This document shows, in pieces, positions 6,799 to 14,083 of a stretch of DNA of 21,050 nt (its first letter is position 1; each line of letters starts with the position of its first letter). Position numbers and translations under genes: made by a program. The DNA lies in contig CAJPPF010000025.1 in the NCBI GenBank assembly GCA_905372445.1, forward strand, positions 1 through 21,050. Direction: 5' to 3'. Below the pieces are notes generated by a model, which worked only from the letters and a program-made list of their open reading frames with translations, did not search any database and was not told where the DNA came from. The DNA comes from an uncultured Prevotella sp. Its GTDB lineage: Bacteria; Bacteroidota; Bacteroidia; Bacteroidales; Bacteroidaceae.

Positions 6799-8256
6799 TT
6801 ACTTCACAATCACCTTGCGCCCGTTAACAATGTAGAGACCAGGAGCAGTCATCTTGTTCACACGAACACCGTCAATGCGATATATCTTCTTTTCCTTCTG
6901 ATTGTCGCGTATCTGGTTTTGCTGAATTGCGGTAGTATTATTCAGCATCGATGCCATAACGTCGGAATTGAAGTCTTCTGTAGAATTATTGGTGTCAATC
7001 CATTTACCGTCTGCATTCTTCTTGCGGATAACAGCGAGGCTATAGCGCGATTTGTCATGGTCTACGCTTCCGCAATGCGCCCAACCGGCATCAAGCGTAG
7101 GAGCAAGCACGTTCCATTCCCATGCAGAAGCAATGCTGAGTCCTACAGCGTCTACTATCCAAGTATTAGGAAGTTTGTATCCATCGCCATCCATTGGGTA
7201 TGAAACACCGTTAAAGGTGAAGACGTAGGTGTAAGTGTATTTAAATTTGCTAAGATAATCATCTTTGCTCATTTCAGGCTTTGCCAGTACGTAGGACTTG
7301 AAACCGCGGTTGTGCATTGACCAATAGCTTCTGCTATAATCGTACCAGTTAACCATATTTTCAACATCGGGATTGTCTGAATCCTGGAAATTAGGATTGT
7401 CAGACTCATCATAAAACTCGAAGTTCGCCTTAGAGAGGTCAAATGACTTTGGGTTTATCTCCTTGTGGTTGATAGCATTTACTGCCACCAGAATCTCCTC
7501 ACCCGGAGCTATTGGATAGTCTTGTCCTTTGCCTGGAAACAGATAGATAGCACCAATAGTGGTCGTGTCTGCCATAATGTCAGGAGTATACTCATGTTTG
7601 TCCACAGACATAAACTCTGTTTCTGCGAAAGCATAACCGTCAAGATAGATGGTCTTGTCGCTATTGTTGCCAATCTTCACATATTGGTCATCACTGTATT
7701 GTTTGCCTTCGGGAGTAGTGGTACCAGTGAAGAATATCTCGCTTATGACCAAGCTTTGCGAACCTACGGGTTCGTCAAACGAACTGGTTTCAACGATTTC
7801 CTTGAAGAGATTATAGTGGCTTTCGCTCATGAAGCCCTGCTTCATCAGTTCAGGCACATAAAGGGTGATATTGCCAAACTCAAAGGAATTCTCCGACAGC
7901 GTAGCCGGCTCTTTCATATATACAGTGACGAGGTTTTCGCATCCCTTGAAAGCCTCCGCGCCAATGTTTTTCACAGACGAAGGTATGCGCACGTTGTTCA
8001 CACTTTTAGAACCATAAAAGGCTTTATCGCCAATGGCAACGACATCATAGGTCTTGCCACCATTTTCAACCTTTGCAGGAATCGTGATGTTGCCAGCATA
8101 CGAGTTGTACTGGTCAGTAGCATAGGTGACTTCCACACTGTTTGTACCTTTCATGTTGTAGTACATATTGCCAGATTGGAAGCTGAAGGCCCATGAAGCA
8201 TTTACTGCAAGAGCCATGACAGCACTGAGTGCTAATCGAGTAAAAAGTTTGTTCAT
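6799..8256 (-). CDS. BspA-type leucine-rich repeat and DUF4876 fusion, secreted
   Basis: 485-aa secreted protein with three parts. Residues 1-23 are a signal peptide (ALSAVMALAVNASWA). Residues ~25-165 are a short BspA/LRR_5 type module (YDVVAIGDKAFYGSKSV, IPSSVKNIGAEAFKGCENL). Residues ~167-430 match DUF4876 as I know it: SLVISEIFFTGTT, YVKIGNNSDKTIYLDGYAFA, YTPDIMAD, AINHKEINPKSFDLS, HNRGFKSYVLA, WIVDAVGLS and DTNNSTEDF. The last 30 residues (IYRIDGVRVNKMTAPGLYIV then NGRKVIVK) look like the short C-terminal tail common in Prevotella secreted proteins, possibly a type IX secretion sorting signal. DUF4876 proteins that I know carry an N-terminal lipoprotein domain; here an LRR module replaces it and a similar domain is a separate downstream gene. 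It lies 17 nt after the TonB receptor, so it is probably its surface partner. The ligand is unknown. Confidence 0.85.
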   Translation of the reverse strand: MNKLFTRLALSAVMALAVNASWAFSFQSGNMYYNMKGTNSVEVTYATDQYNSYAGNITIPAKVENGGKTYDVVAIGDKAFYGSKSVNNVRIPSSVKNIGAEAFKGCENLVTVYMKEPATLSENSFEFGNITLYVPELMKQGFMSESHYNLFKEIVETSSFDEPVGSQSLVISEIFFTGTTTPEGKQYSDDQYVKIGNNSDKTIYLDGYAFAETEFMSVDKHEYTPDIMADTTTIGAIYLFPGKGQDYPIAPGEEILVAVNAINHKEINPKSFDLSKANFEFYDESDNPNFQDSDNPDVENMVNWYDYSRSYWSMHNRGFKSYVLAKPEMSKDDYLSKFKYTYTYVFTFNGVSYPMDGDGYKLPNTWIVDAVGLSIASAWEWNVLAPTLDAGWAHCGSVDHDKSRYSLAVIRKKNADGKWIDTNNSTEDFNSDVMASMLNNTTAIQQNQIRDNQKEKKIYRIDGVRVNKMTAPGLYIVNGRKVIVK

Positions 8257-8273
8257 AACGTTTGAATTTTAAA

Positions 8274-11054
8274 TTATAAATTGAAGTTGAGTTCAAGTCC
8301 GAAGTATGGCGTTACATATCTTCGGGTCGTGTAGTTGTTCCGCGTATAATCGGGATGTAGATCGAAAATCTTATTTACGAAAAGCGCCGCCATCAAGCGA
8401 TTGCTCAGCAGACGCTTCGTTACCTTCAGGTTGATGTTCATATAGAACGGTACCGTCTGTCTTTTTTCAATGCTGCTATTGTATGTGCGCACAAGAAACT
8501 GGCGCTCCACGTCCTTAGCATCTGCTTCTGTGAATGGATGAAGCGTTCCGTCAGCCGTCATATAACTTATGGGTTTCACTTCTTTGTGCATATTTTGCCG
8601 TGCGGTATACCACATGCACTGTGCGGAGAGCGAGAATCCGAGGGCAAGGCGTGGGACGTCTGTGTCAAAAGTGAAGTTCGTGTTCCACATCTCGCGAATG
8701 TAGCCATCGTCGTCGTTGTATAATCCCACCAATTCCAATTCACGTCCTCCGACCCTGCGCGATACATGCTCCTGCATAACTATTGAGTTCCGATACTGCG
8801 ACTTCAGCCACGCTCCCGTAACAGTAAGCCTTGTGGCAAGCAGTTGCCAGCGTGGAGAAGAATAGGTATACTCCACTCCACGTTTCAACGTTCGGCTGCC
8901 ATTACTCGTCTGTCCCGTGCTGCGCAGCACATGTCTCACCTCGTAGGGCAATGTGGCAGGGTCTGGAGCAGCGGTGAGATTGTTATGATCAATACCGGAT
9001 GTGTCATACCATTTGTAGGAATAAGGGTGGTAGTCGCTCATGTGGCGGAATCCCGATTTCATGTCTTCCTCAAAATAAGTCAAGGTAAATCGATGACCAC
9101 GCCACGAAGCATCAACGCTCAACTCCCATTTCTCGTTACGGGCGGCGCGCAGATGCCAATTGGTAGGGTCTTTGATGTAAGTCTGTAGCCAGACGGAGCG
9201 CAATTCGCGTTTAGCGTGCCAATAGTTCATCTCCACCATATCAATATACAGCAGTTCGGGGAAAAGCTGGTCGATGGTCGGCATCTTGGTGTGCTTACCC
9301 CATCCTCCGCGCAACTGCAGATTCAGCGCGGAATATCCTGCGCCTATGGGCGGTAAGTTCCAACCCACATTCACTCTTGGGTCAAGATAGACCTTTCCAT
9401 GTAAGTCGTAGCGGCTGCTAAGGTTCATCATCATTGAACTGCGCAACCCGGCAACAAGCTGCAACTGCTGGTTGCCAAACGGCAGAGTGATGTCAGCTTC
9501 AGCAAAATTCGACTGTTGCACTTCGGCAGGCACATCGCTGTATTTCCGCTGTCGCGTAGATATTCCTGTGTAGAGAGGAAACATCGGGTCGAAGAGTTGA
9601 CCCTTGCCTAAGTTCTTGTCGAGCTGCCAGTCTGTCCCCACTTTCAACTTGTTGCTCATCCACGATGATGGTATGGAGAAGTCTGCCTGTGCCTTCATGA
9701 AAATGCCTAACGGTCTGCCATCCACCCTGTGCCTACCCGTATACTTATAAGGATAGATGAGCACAGCTTGGCTTTCACCTTCCTTTTTCGTTACGGCAGC
9801 TGGCTGCCCATGGTCTATCTGCACTAAGCGCTGTCTGTCAAGCATATCTTTCTCGAAGTTCACCGAAGCAAGAAATTCTGCCGAGCGCCACCAGTCCGTG
9901 TTATGTTTGCTCGTTTGTCGCAGGGTGAAATTAGCTGCCCATCGGTTGCGGTCGCTCCGATAGGCGTCAACACCGCCATAATTCAGTTCGGGGTCCGTCT
10001 TGTCGTCGTCAAACGATCCGGAGTAATCCATGTTCAGGGTTGCATCCCACTGCCGACGCACAGTTTGCCATCGGTGTCCACCACGCACCGAGAAAGTCAA
10101 TCGCTGGTAAGTTTCCAACACGTTGCGTGGGTCGCCCTTGGCATTAAGCCAGTCGGCACTCAGATTGAGCGTCCATCGCTGCCCGTCCCATTCAAAACCT
10201 TTCGACACATGCAGGAGCTTACTCTCCATGTCGGCTTTGAAACGAGCTCGCAGGTTGTGCCCCCCTCTGCCGCGTTGTATCTTCACTAATCCGCTCGTCA
10301 AGTCGCCATACTCTACACCGGGAATACCGCGTACCACCTCAACCTGTTCCACATCGTCCGTAGAAATGGAGCGCATGTCTACACCGGAGTTAGTAAAGTC
10401 GCGATAGGTGGTACGGCTATCCCAAGCGCCGTTCATGAACTGCATGTCGGCGTTGGTTGATATTGGTGCACCATCGATAATGAACCGTGTACCTAAAGAG
10501 GAAGTGTTGTATTTACTTGAGGGGCGTCCCACCTCTCTCAGCGTTATGATATTCGGCGTTGTCAGACTTGGGTCTTTAGCCATTCCTCCGGGCAATAACT
10601 CCAAAAGGTCAGTGAAGCTCGACGGTTGCAAGTGCTGCATGGCGTGCTTTCCAATGACAGATGAAGAGGTAAGCCCTCGTCGTTCAGTAGCCGTAACCAC
10701 GACCTCTCTCAACCTATTCGTTGCCAGGTTGAGGCGGTAGATAGCATTGTTGACTAATTTAGCTTTCATATCCTTATATCCCAAGTAGGAAATCGCGATG
10801 ACCGCGGCATTGGTGTCAGCCTGCAAAGTAAAATAGCCTTCAGCATCAGTCACCGCTCCCTTTCGGAAATTATTTGCGAGTCTGACCCATGCTCCGGGCA
10901 AGGCATCACCCGTTTGCTGGTCAACCACTCTCGCTCTTGCCGTTACCTGTGCAGAAGCCGGCGTGGTCGTCAGCAGCAATATGATGTATATGAATAAGAA
11001 ATAAACTGTTCTCAATATCGTCAAGTTTATTGTACCACTTTTATCGAATTGCAA
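8274..11054 (-). CDS. TonB-dependent receptor with carboxypeptidase-regulatory-like N-terminal domain
   Basis: 926-aa outer-membrane active transporter, first gene of a four-gene minus-strand operon. Residues 1-35 are a signal peptide (hydrophobic FLFIYIILLL, cleavage after ASA). Residues ~37-110 are a CarboxypepD_reg-like domain (RVVDQQTGDALPGAWVRLA, GYFTLQAD, AISYLGYKD). LREVVVTATERRG (115-127) is TonB-box-like. The plug follows (DLLELLPGG, GTRFIIDGAPIS, DDVEQVEVVRGIPGVEYGDLTSGLVKI), then the beta-barrel to a normal aromatic end (TPYFGLELNFNL). It appears complete and functional. The plug is close to SusC-like and siderophore-type receptors, but no SusD gene is present; the partners are the DUF4876, lipoprotein and DUF6850 genes instead. 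The substrate cannot be read from the sequence. A TATTTTTG box at 11090-11083 and a palindrome behind it are the likely control region. Confidence 0.93.
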   Translation of the reverse strand: MQFDKSGTINLTILRTVYFLFIYIILLLTTTPASAQVTARARVVDQQTGDALPGAWVRLANNFRKGAVTDAEGYFTLQADTNAAVIAISYLGYKDMKAKLVNNAIYRLNLATNRLREVVVTATERRGLTSSSVIGKHAMQHLQPSSFTDLLELLPGGMAKDPSLTTPNIITLREVGRPSSKYNTSSLGTRFIIDGAPISTNADMQFMNGAWDSRTTYRDFTNSGVDMRSISTDDVEQVEVVRGIPGVEYGDLTSGLVKIQRGRGGHNLRARFKADMESKLLHVSKGFEWDGQRWTLNLSADWLNAKGDPRNVLETYQRLTFSVRGGHRWQTVRRQWDATLNMDYSGSFDDDKTDPELNYGGVDAYRSDRNRWAANFTLRQTSKHNTDWWRSAEFLASVNFEKDMLDRQRLVQIDHGQPAAVTKKEGESQAVLIYPYKYTGRHRVDGRPLGIFMKAQADFSIPSSWMSNKLKVGTDWQLDKNLGKGQLFDPMFPLYTGISTRQRKYSDVPAEVQQSNFAEADITLPFGNQQLQLVAGLRSSMMMNLSSRYDLHGKVYLDPRVNVGWNLPPIGAGYSALNLQLRGGWGKHTKMPTIDQLFPELLYIDMVEMNYWHAKRELRSVWLQTYIKDPTNWHLRAARNEKWELSVDASWRGHRFTLTYFEEDMKSGFRHMSDYHPYSYKWYDTSGIDHNNLTAAPDPATLPYEVRHVLRSTGQTSNGSRTLKRGVEYTYSSPRWQLLATRLTVTGAWLKSQYRNSIVMQEHVSRRVGGRELELVGLYNDDDGYIREMWNTNFTFDTDVPRLALGFSLSAQCMWYTARQNMHKEVKPISYMTADGTLHPFTEADAKDVERQFLVRTYNSSIEKRQTVPFYMNINLKVTKRLLSNRLMAALFVNKIFDLHPDYTRNNYTTRRYVTPYFGLELNFNL

Positions 11055-11082
11055 ATAGATTTATATTAACGCCCGCAATACC

Positions 11083-11090
11083 CAAAAATA
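11083..11090 (-). promoter_or_regulatory. -7 box of the TonB receptor operon
   Basis: On the minus strand TATTTTTG matches the Bacteroidota -7 consensus TAnnTTTG. It lies 28 nt upstream of the receptor ATG, giving a short leader of roughly 20 nt. The -33 region is not a convincing TTTG match, so the call rests on one box and its position. Confidence 0.45.
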
Positions 11091-11111
11091 GGGATTTTCG
11101 CACAGCATAAC

Positions 11112-11130
11112 ATCCTTGATATTCAAGGAT
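11112..11130. promoter_or_regulatory. 19-bp palindrome upstream of the TonB receptor promoter
   Basis: Perfect 8-bp arms ATCCTTGA (11112-11119) and TCAAGGAT (11123-11130) around TAT. It lies about 20-40 bp upstream of the receptor -7 box, overlapping or just behind the -33 position, where a dimeric regulator could act. It does not resemble a Fur box as I know it. The regulator is unknown. Confidence 0.45.
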
Positions 11131-11209
11131 AGTACCAAAATAATCCCAAACACATATAAAACCACTTTTACACCAGTAGAATAAAAATTGGTGGCATATA
11201 CTGTTTATA

Positions 11210-11485
11210 GATGAAATCGGTCAATAGATTCCGAACTGATTTCGTCTGATTGCGAAGCAGATTGACAACCTTGTGACCGTGGGTGTAGCAGGCTATGGCG
11301 AGGGAACATGATTAATAAAATACAACACAAGCAAGCGAAAACGTCAGGAAACGTTCTTGTTCGTTGATAATAAAAAGGCACTGCGGTATATTGGACGATT
11401 GTGGATTAATCAACGGGGAGTATTTTTCTTCCCATTCGGATGATAAGGCGATAAGGTGGCGAAATGCTCGCTATTTATCGCTTTT
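11210..11485 (+). ncRNA. Candidate structured RNA ending in a terminator-like hairpin
   Basis: No reading frame of note lies here, but three stable stems do, and the first and last rely on G-U pairs that hold only for a plus-strand RNA. Stem 1: 11210-11220 with 11236-11246, 11 pairs including two G-U. Stem 2: 11332-11344 with 11351-11366, about 12 pairs with bulges (CGAA/TTCG and AACGT/ACGTT). Stem 3: 11448-11462 with 11468-11481 (GCGATAA/TTATCGC, then GT and GGCGA/TCGCT), loop AATGC, followed by TTTTGT. The last looks like an intrinsic terminator although no plus-strand gene precedes it. I find no RNase P, tmRNA, SRP or tRNA signature and no exact -7 box upstream. It could also be the decayed end of an old gene. 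Confidence 0.3.
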
Positions 11486-11611
11486 GTCGTAATAATTCAT
11501 AATAATAAGCGGTTTCTGAAAATCGGAAAAGAGAAATATGTCCCTGCTTTCTGCGCTCTAAAATCATAGGAAATGCTCCCATATCAGCGACTATCTGTAC
11601 AGCTTTTTTCT

Positions 11612-11721
11612 AAAACCTATGGAATGAGATGCTAAAACCTATGGAACGAGAACCTGAAAAAGGTGGTTTTTGACGATGAAACCGTCGTTTTTTGACGGCA
11701 AAACCGATGCTTTTAGTTGAA
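11612..11721 (+). repeat. Degenerate 22-bp tandem repeat array (five units)
   Basis: Five head-to-tail units of exactly 22 bp start at 11612, 11634, 11656, 11678 and 11700. Units 1 and 2 share AAAACCTATGGAAYGAG and are close copies. Units 4 and 5 follow the core rAAACCGnyGYTTTT; unit 3 is more diverged (GGTGGTTTTTGACGAT). The period is exact even where the sequence has drifted. The array lies between the divergent receptor operon and rimP promoter. A related array in the opposite orientation is at 20713-20844. The core is a small dyad (AAAAC...GTTTT) recurring every two helical turns. Role unknown. Confidence 0.65.
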
Positions 11722-11964
11722 ATTTGCACTGAAATATTGTCGTGAAAAGCGTAACTTATTGATATTCAAAACATTGCTTAAAGATGCATATTTCGCGTAT
11801 TTTGCTCCGTGTTAAGACAGGCTTGCGAATATGCGAGTTTTGACATGCTGAATGGGAAATAATGTCCGTATTTATGATAAGATGCGTTGTGTTGCTTTGC
11901 AAGTCGTGTGTTTGTGAGCGATTGTTTATTATAATGTACGCGTGCGATTTTGTTAGGAAAAAAC
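11722..11964. other. Intergenic stretch before the rimP promoter, no gene seen
   Basis: AT-rich non-coding sequence. A minus-strand frame of 86 codons covers part of it (11778-12038), but it has no family resemblance and overlaps the rimP promoter and leader, so I do not call it. One imperfect inverted repeat is visible, built on CATATT(T)CGC and GCGAATATG around 11787-11837. A GGTTCGAAT string near 11970 looks like a tRNA T-arm, but no tRNA fits around it. Confidence 0.5.
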
Positions 11965-11995
11965 TTGCAGGTTCGAATAATTATTTGTAACTTTG
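11965..11995 (+). promoter_or_regulatory. Promoter of the rimP-nusA-infB operon
   Basis: TTG (11965-11967) and TAACTTTG (11988-11995) are separated by 20 bp, a good fit to the Bacteroidota -33/-7 arrangement. Transcription should start near 12001, leaving a leader of about 55 nt that consists mostly of one strong hairpin. Confidence 0.7.
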
Positions 11996-12007
11996 CATCG
12001 TTCAGTG

Positions 12008-12045
12008 GAATGAGGGGTCTCCGGTAGAGGCCTCTCATTCTTTTA
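12008..12045 (+). terminator. Terminator-like hairpin (attenuator) in the rimP leader
   Basis: Fourteen paired bases, 12008-12021 with 12027-12040 (GAATGAGGGGTCTC with GAGGCCTCTCATTC, including two G-U pairs), loop CGGTA, directly followed by TTTT. It lies between the promoter and the rimP ATG at 12056, so transcripts must pass it to express rimP, nusA and infB. In Escherichia coli the nusA operon leader is also a site of NusA-dependent control, so an attenuator is a reasonable inference. The structure itself is seen directly. Confidence 0.6.
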
Positions 12046-12055
12046 ATTATAAGAT

Positions 12056-12523
12056 ATGATTGATAAGAAAGCAGTAAAGGAAATTGTTGAGAAGTGGCTC
12101 GAGGACAAAGAGTACTTCCTCGTGGATGTTGAAATCAGCAGTAGCAACTGTATCGTAGTTGAGATCGACCACGCTGACGGGGTGTGGATCGAGGATTGTG
12201 CGGCTCTGAGCCGATATATCGAGGAGAATCTCAGTCGCGATGCCGAGGACTATGAGCTGGAAGTTGGTTCTGCGGGTCTCGGGCAGCCATTCAAAGTACC
12301 ACAGCAGTATCAGAACTTTGTGGGTAAGGAGGTCGAGGTTCTCGATGCCGACGGCACAAAGAAGAGCGGAGTGCTCAAGAGTGTTGAGGACAACGATTTC
12401 GTTGTAACCGTCAACGAGAAGGTGATGGTCGAAGGCAAGAAACGTCCTGTTAAGATGGATGTGGATCATACCTTCCAAATGGATAAGGTGAAATATTGCA
12501 AGTATCTTATCAGTTTCAAGTAA
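12056..12523 (+). CDS. rimP: Ribosome maturation factor RimP
   Basis: 155-aa cytoplasmic protein that assists maturation of the 30S ribosomal subunit. The N-terminal alpha/beta domain includes DKEYFLVDVEIS, NCIVVEIDHADGVWIEDCAA and LSRYIEENL, then the family hallmark YELEVGSAGLGQPFKVPQQY (usually EVSSPGLDRPL in other phyla; the Bacteroidota GSAGL variant is seen here). The C-terminal SH3-like domain is VGKEVEVLDADGTKKSGVLK to VTVNEK. Length is normal for the family. It is the first gene of the rimP-nusA-infB cluster, an order conserved across bacteria, which makes the call firm. The ATG at 12056 follows an A-rich leader without a Shine-Dalgarno, typical for the phylum. The gene is probably controlled by the hairpin in its leader. 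Confidence 0.95.
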   Translation: MIDKKAVKEIVEKWLEDKEYFLVDVEISSSNCIVVEIDHADGVWIEDCAALSRYIEENLSRDAEDYELEVGSAGLGQPFKVPQQYQNFVGKEVEVLDADGTKKSGVLKSVEDNDFVVTVNEKVMVEGKKRPVKMDVDHTFQMDKVKYCKYLISFK

Positions 12524-12614
12524 GTTTACTGTCAAAAGCCTGTCGCCGAGAGACATTTTTTCTTGTAGACGGGCGTTTCGTTATTGAAGAAAAGAAATAA
12601 ACTAAAATATAATC

Positions 12615-13874
12615 ATGGTAAAGAAAGTTGAAGAAACACCGAGCATGATCGATACCTTTAAGGAGTTCAATCAGGACAAGGGCATCGACCGTACTACATT
12701 GGTCAGCGTACTCGAAGAGAGCTTCCGTCGGGTATTGGCAAACATTTATGGAAGTGATGACAACATTGATGTTATCGTAAACCCTGACAAGGGCGACTTT
12801 GAAATTTATCGCAACCGTATTGTTGTGGCTGATGCCGACCTCGTGGACGATAACAAGGAGATAACACTCACGGAGGCTAAGAAGATTGAGGAAGACTATG
12901 AAGTGGGCGAGGAGGTGTCGGAGCGTATCGACTTCGCTAAGTTCGGTCGTCGTGCAATCCTTAACCTTCGTCAGACACTCGCATCGAAGATTCTCGAACT
13001 GGAGCACGACTCGCTTTACAATAAGTACAAGGATCGTGTCGGCGAGATTGTCAGTGCTGAGGTGTATCAGGTGTGGAAACGTGAGGTTCTCCTCGTCGAC
13101 GACGAGAACAACGAGCTCATCCTGCCTAAGTCAGAGCAGATTCCTTCTGATGTCTATCGCAAGGGCGAGAACGTGCGTGCGGTGATTCTGCGCGTTGATA
13201 ATGAGAACAAGAACCCGAAAATCATCCTCTCTCGTACAAGCCCTACATTCTTAGAGCGCCTGCTCGAAGCAGAGGTGCCTGAAATCAACGACGGACTTAT
13301 CTCCGTGAAAAAGATTGCCCGTATGCCGGGTGAGCGTGCAAAGATCGCCGTAGAGAGCTACGACGAACGCATAGATCCGGTAGGAGCATGTGTCGGTGTC
13401 AAAGGTAGTCGTGTTCACGGAATCGTTCGTGAGCTGTGCAACGAGAACATCGATGTCATCAACTACACAAGTAACACTAAACTGTTTATCCAGCGTGCAC
13501 TCAGTCCGGCGAAGGTAAGCAGCATCAACATCAACGAAGAGACACGTCAGGCAGAGGTGTTCCTCAAGCCTGACGAGGTGAGCCTCGCTATTGGTCGCGG
13601 CGGTCTGAACATCAAGCTCGCATCAATGCTTACTGAATACACTATCGATGTCTTCCGCGAAATCAGCGATGCAGAAAACGATGAAGACATCTACCTCGAC
13701 GAGTTCGCAGACGAGATAGACCAGTGGGTTATCGATGCTATCAAAGCCCTCGGCCTCGACACAGCTAAGCAGGTGCTCAAAGCTCCACGTGAAATGTTGA
13801 TTGAAAAGGCTGACCTCGAAGAGGAGACCGTAGACCGTCTGCTCGACATTCTAAAGGCAGAGTTCGAAGACTAA
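12615..13874 (+). CDS. nusA: Transcription termination/antitermination factor NusA
   Basis: 419-aa RNA polymerase-associated factor that modulates pausing, termination and antitermination. The N-terminal polymerase-binding domain covers ~1-130 (MIDTFKEFNQDKGIDRTTL, EESFRRVLANIYG, FAKFGRRAILNLRQTL). An S1 domain lies at ~135-205 (GEIVSAEVYQVWKREVLL, AVILRVD). Two KH domains follow: KH1 with GACVGVKGSRVHGIV and KH2 with EVSLAIGRGGLNIKLAS. The tail is very acidic (DAENDEDIYLDEFADEIDQW) and ends in one helical hairpin-like motif. The E. coli protein is longer (495 aa) because of its acidic repeats; this shorter form is usual in Bacteroidota. The gene starts 91 nt after rimP and is followed by a 209-nt gap before infB. 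Confidence 0.97.
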   Translation: MVKKVEETPSMIDTFKEFNQDKGIDRTTLVSVLEESFRRVLANIYGSDDNIDVIVNPDKGDFEIYRNRIVVADADLVDDNKEITLTEAKKIEEDYEVGEEVSERIDFAKFGRRAILNLRQTLASKILELEHDSLYNKYKDRVGEIVSAEVYQVWKREVLLVDDENNELILPKSEQIPSDVYRKGENVRAVILRVDNENKNPKIILSRTSPTFLERLLEAEVPEINDGLISVKKIARMPGERAKIAVESYDERIDPVGACVGVKGSRVHGIVRELCNENIDVINYTSNTKLFIQRALSPAKVSSININEETRQAEVFLKPDEVSLAIGRGGLNIKLASMLTEYTIDVFREISDAENDEDIYLDEFADEIDQWVIDAIKALGLDTAKQVLKAPREMLIEKADLEEETVDRLLDILKAEFED

Positions 13875-14002
13875 TCTTCGACCCGCAACTACGTGAGAAA
13901 TAAAAGAAATATATAAGGCAGGTACATTAAATTATGTAGAAGCATATCTGAAGTTTGTGCAGATGACTTTCTGCAGGCTGATGATAGAAAGGAACATTGT
14001 AT

Positions 14003-14083
14003 ATGACCGCGGCGATAAAGCCCGACAGACAAGAACTACATCGAATCATAATTCACAAAACCTGTCATAATCAAAAAATATAG
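14003..14083 (+). CDS. Possible 26-codon leader peptide before infB
   Basis: A small frame (ATG at 14003, product starting MTAAIKPDRQELHRIII) ends with TAG at 14081-14083, so the infB ATG at 14084 follows without a single spacer base and in the same frame. An AGAAAGGA Shine-Dalgarno lies 9 nt before its ATG, whereas infB itself has only A-rich sequence. This could be a translated leader that delivers ribosomes to infB. It may equally be chance; no similarity is known to me. Confidence 0.3.
   Translation: MTAAIKPDRQELHRIIIHKTCHNQKI

Noticed and set aside
7465..8196. 243-codon plus-strand frame
   Set aside because: It lies antisense to the LRR-DUF4876 gene, whose domains are clearly recognisable; no family resemblance.
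8274..11054. A classical SusC/SusD polysaccharide utilisation locus
   Set aside because: No SusD-like gene is present, and the GH53 enzyme is about 7.6 kb away on the other strand, beyond four core genes.
11612..11721. 22-bp spaced repeats as a CRISPR array
   Set aside because: The units are contiguous with no conserved repeat separated by unique spacers, they diverge from each other, and no cas gene is present.
11961..11980. tRNA T-arm-like string GGTTCGAAT
   Set aside because: No acceptor stem, anticodon arm or CCA end fits around it, and it lies between the -33 and -7 boxes of the rimP promoter.
12516..13007. Minus-strand frames opposite rimP and nusA (for example 163 and 169 codons)
   Set aside because: They lie antisense to well-identified core genes and resemble no family.
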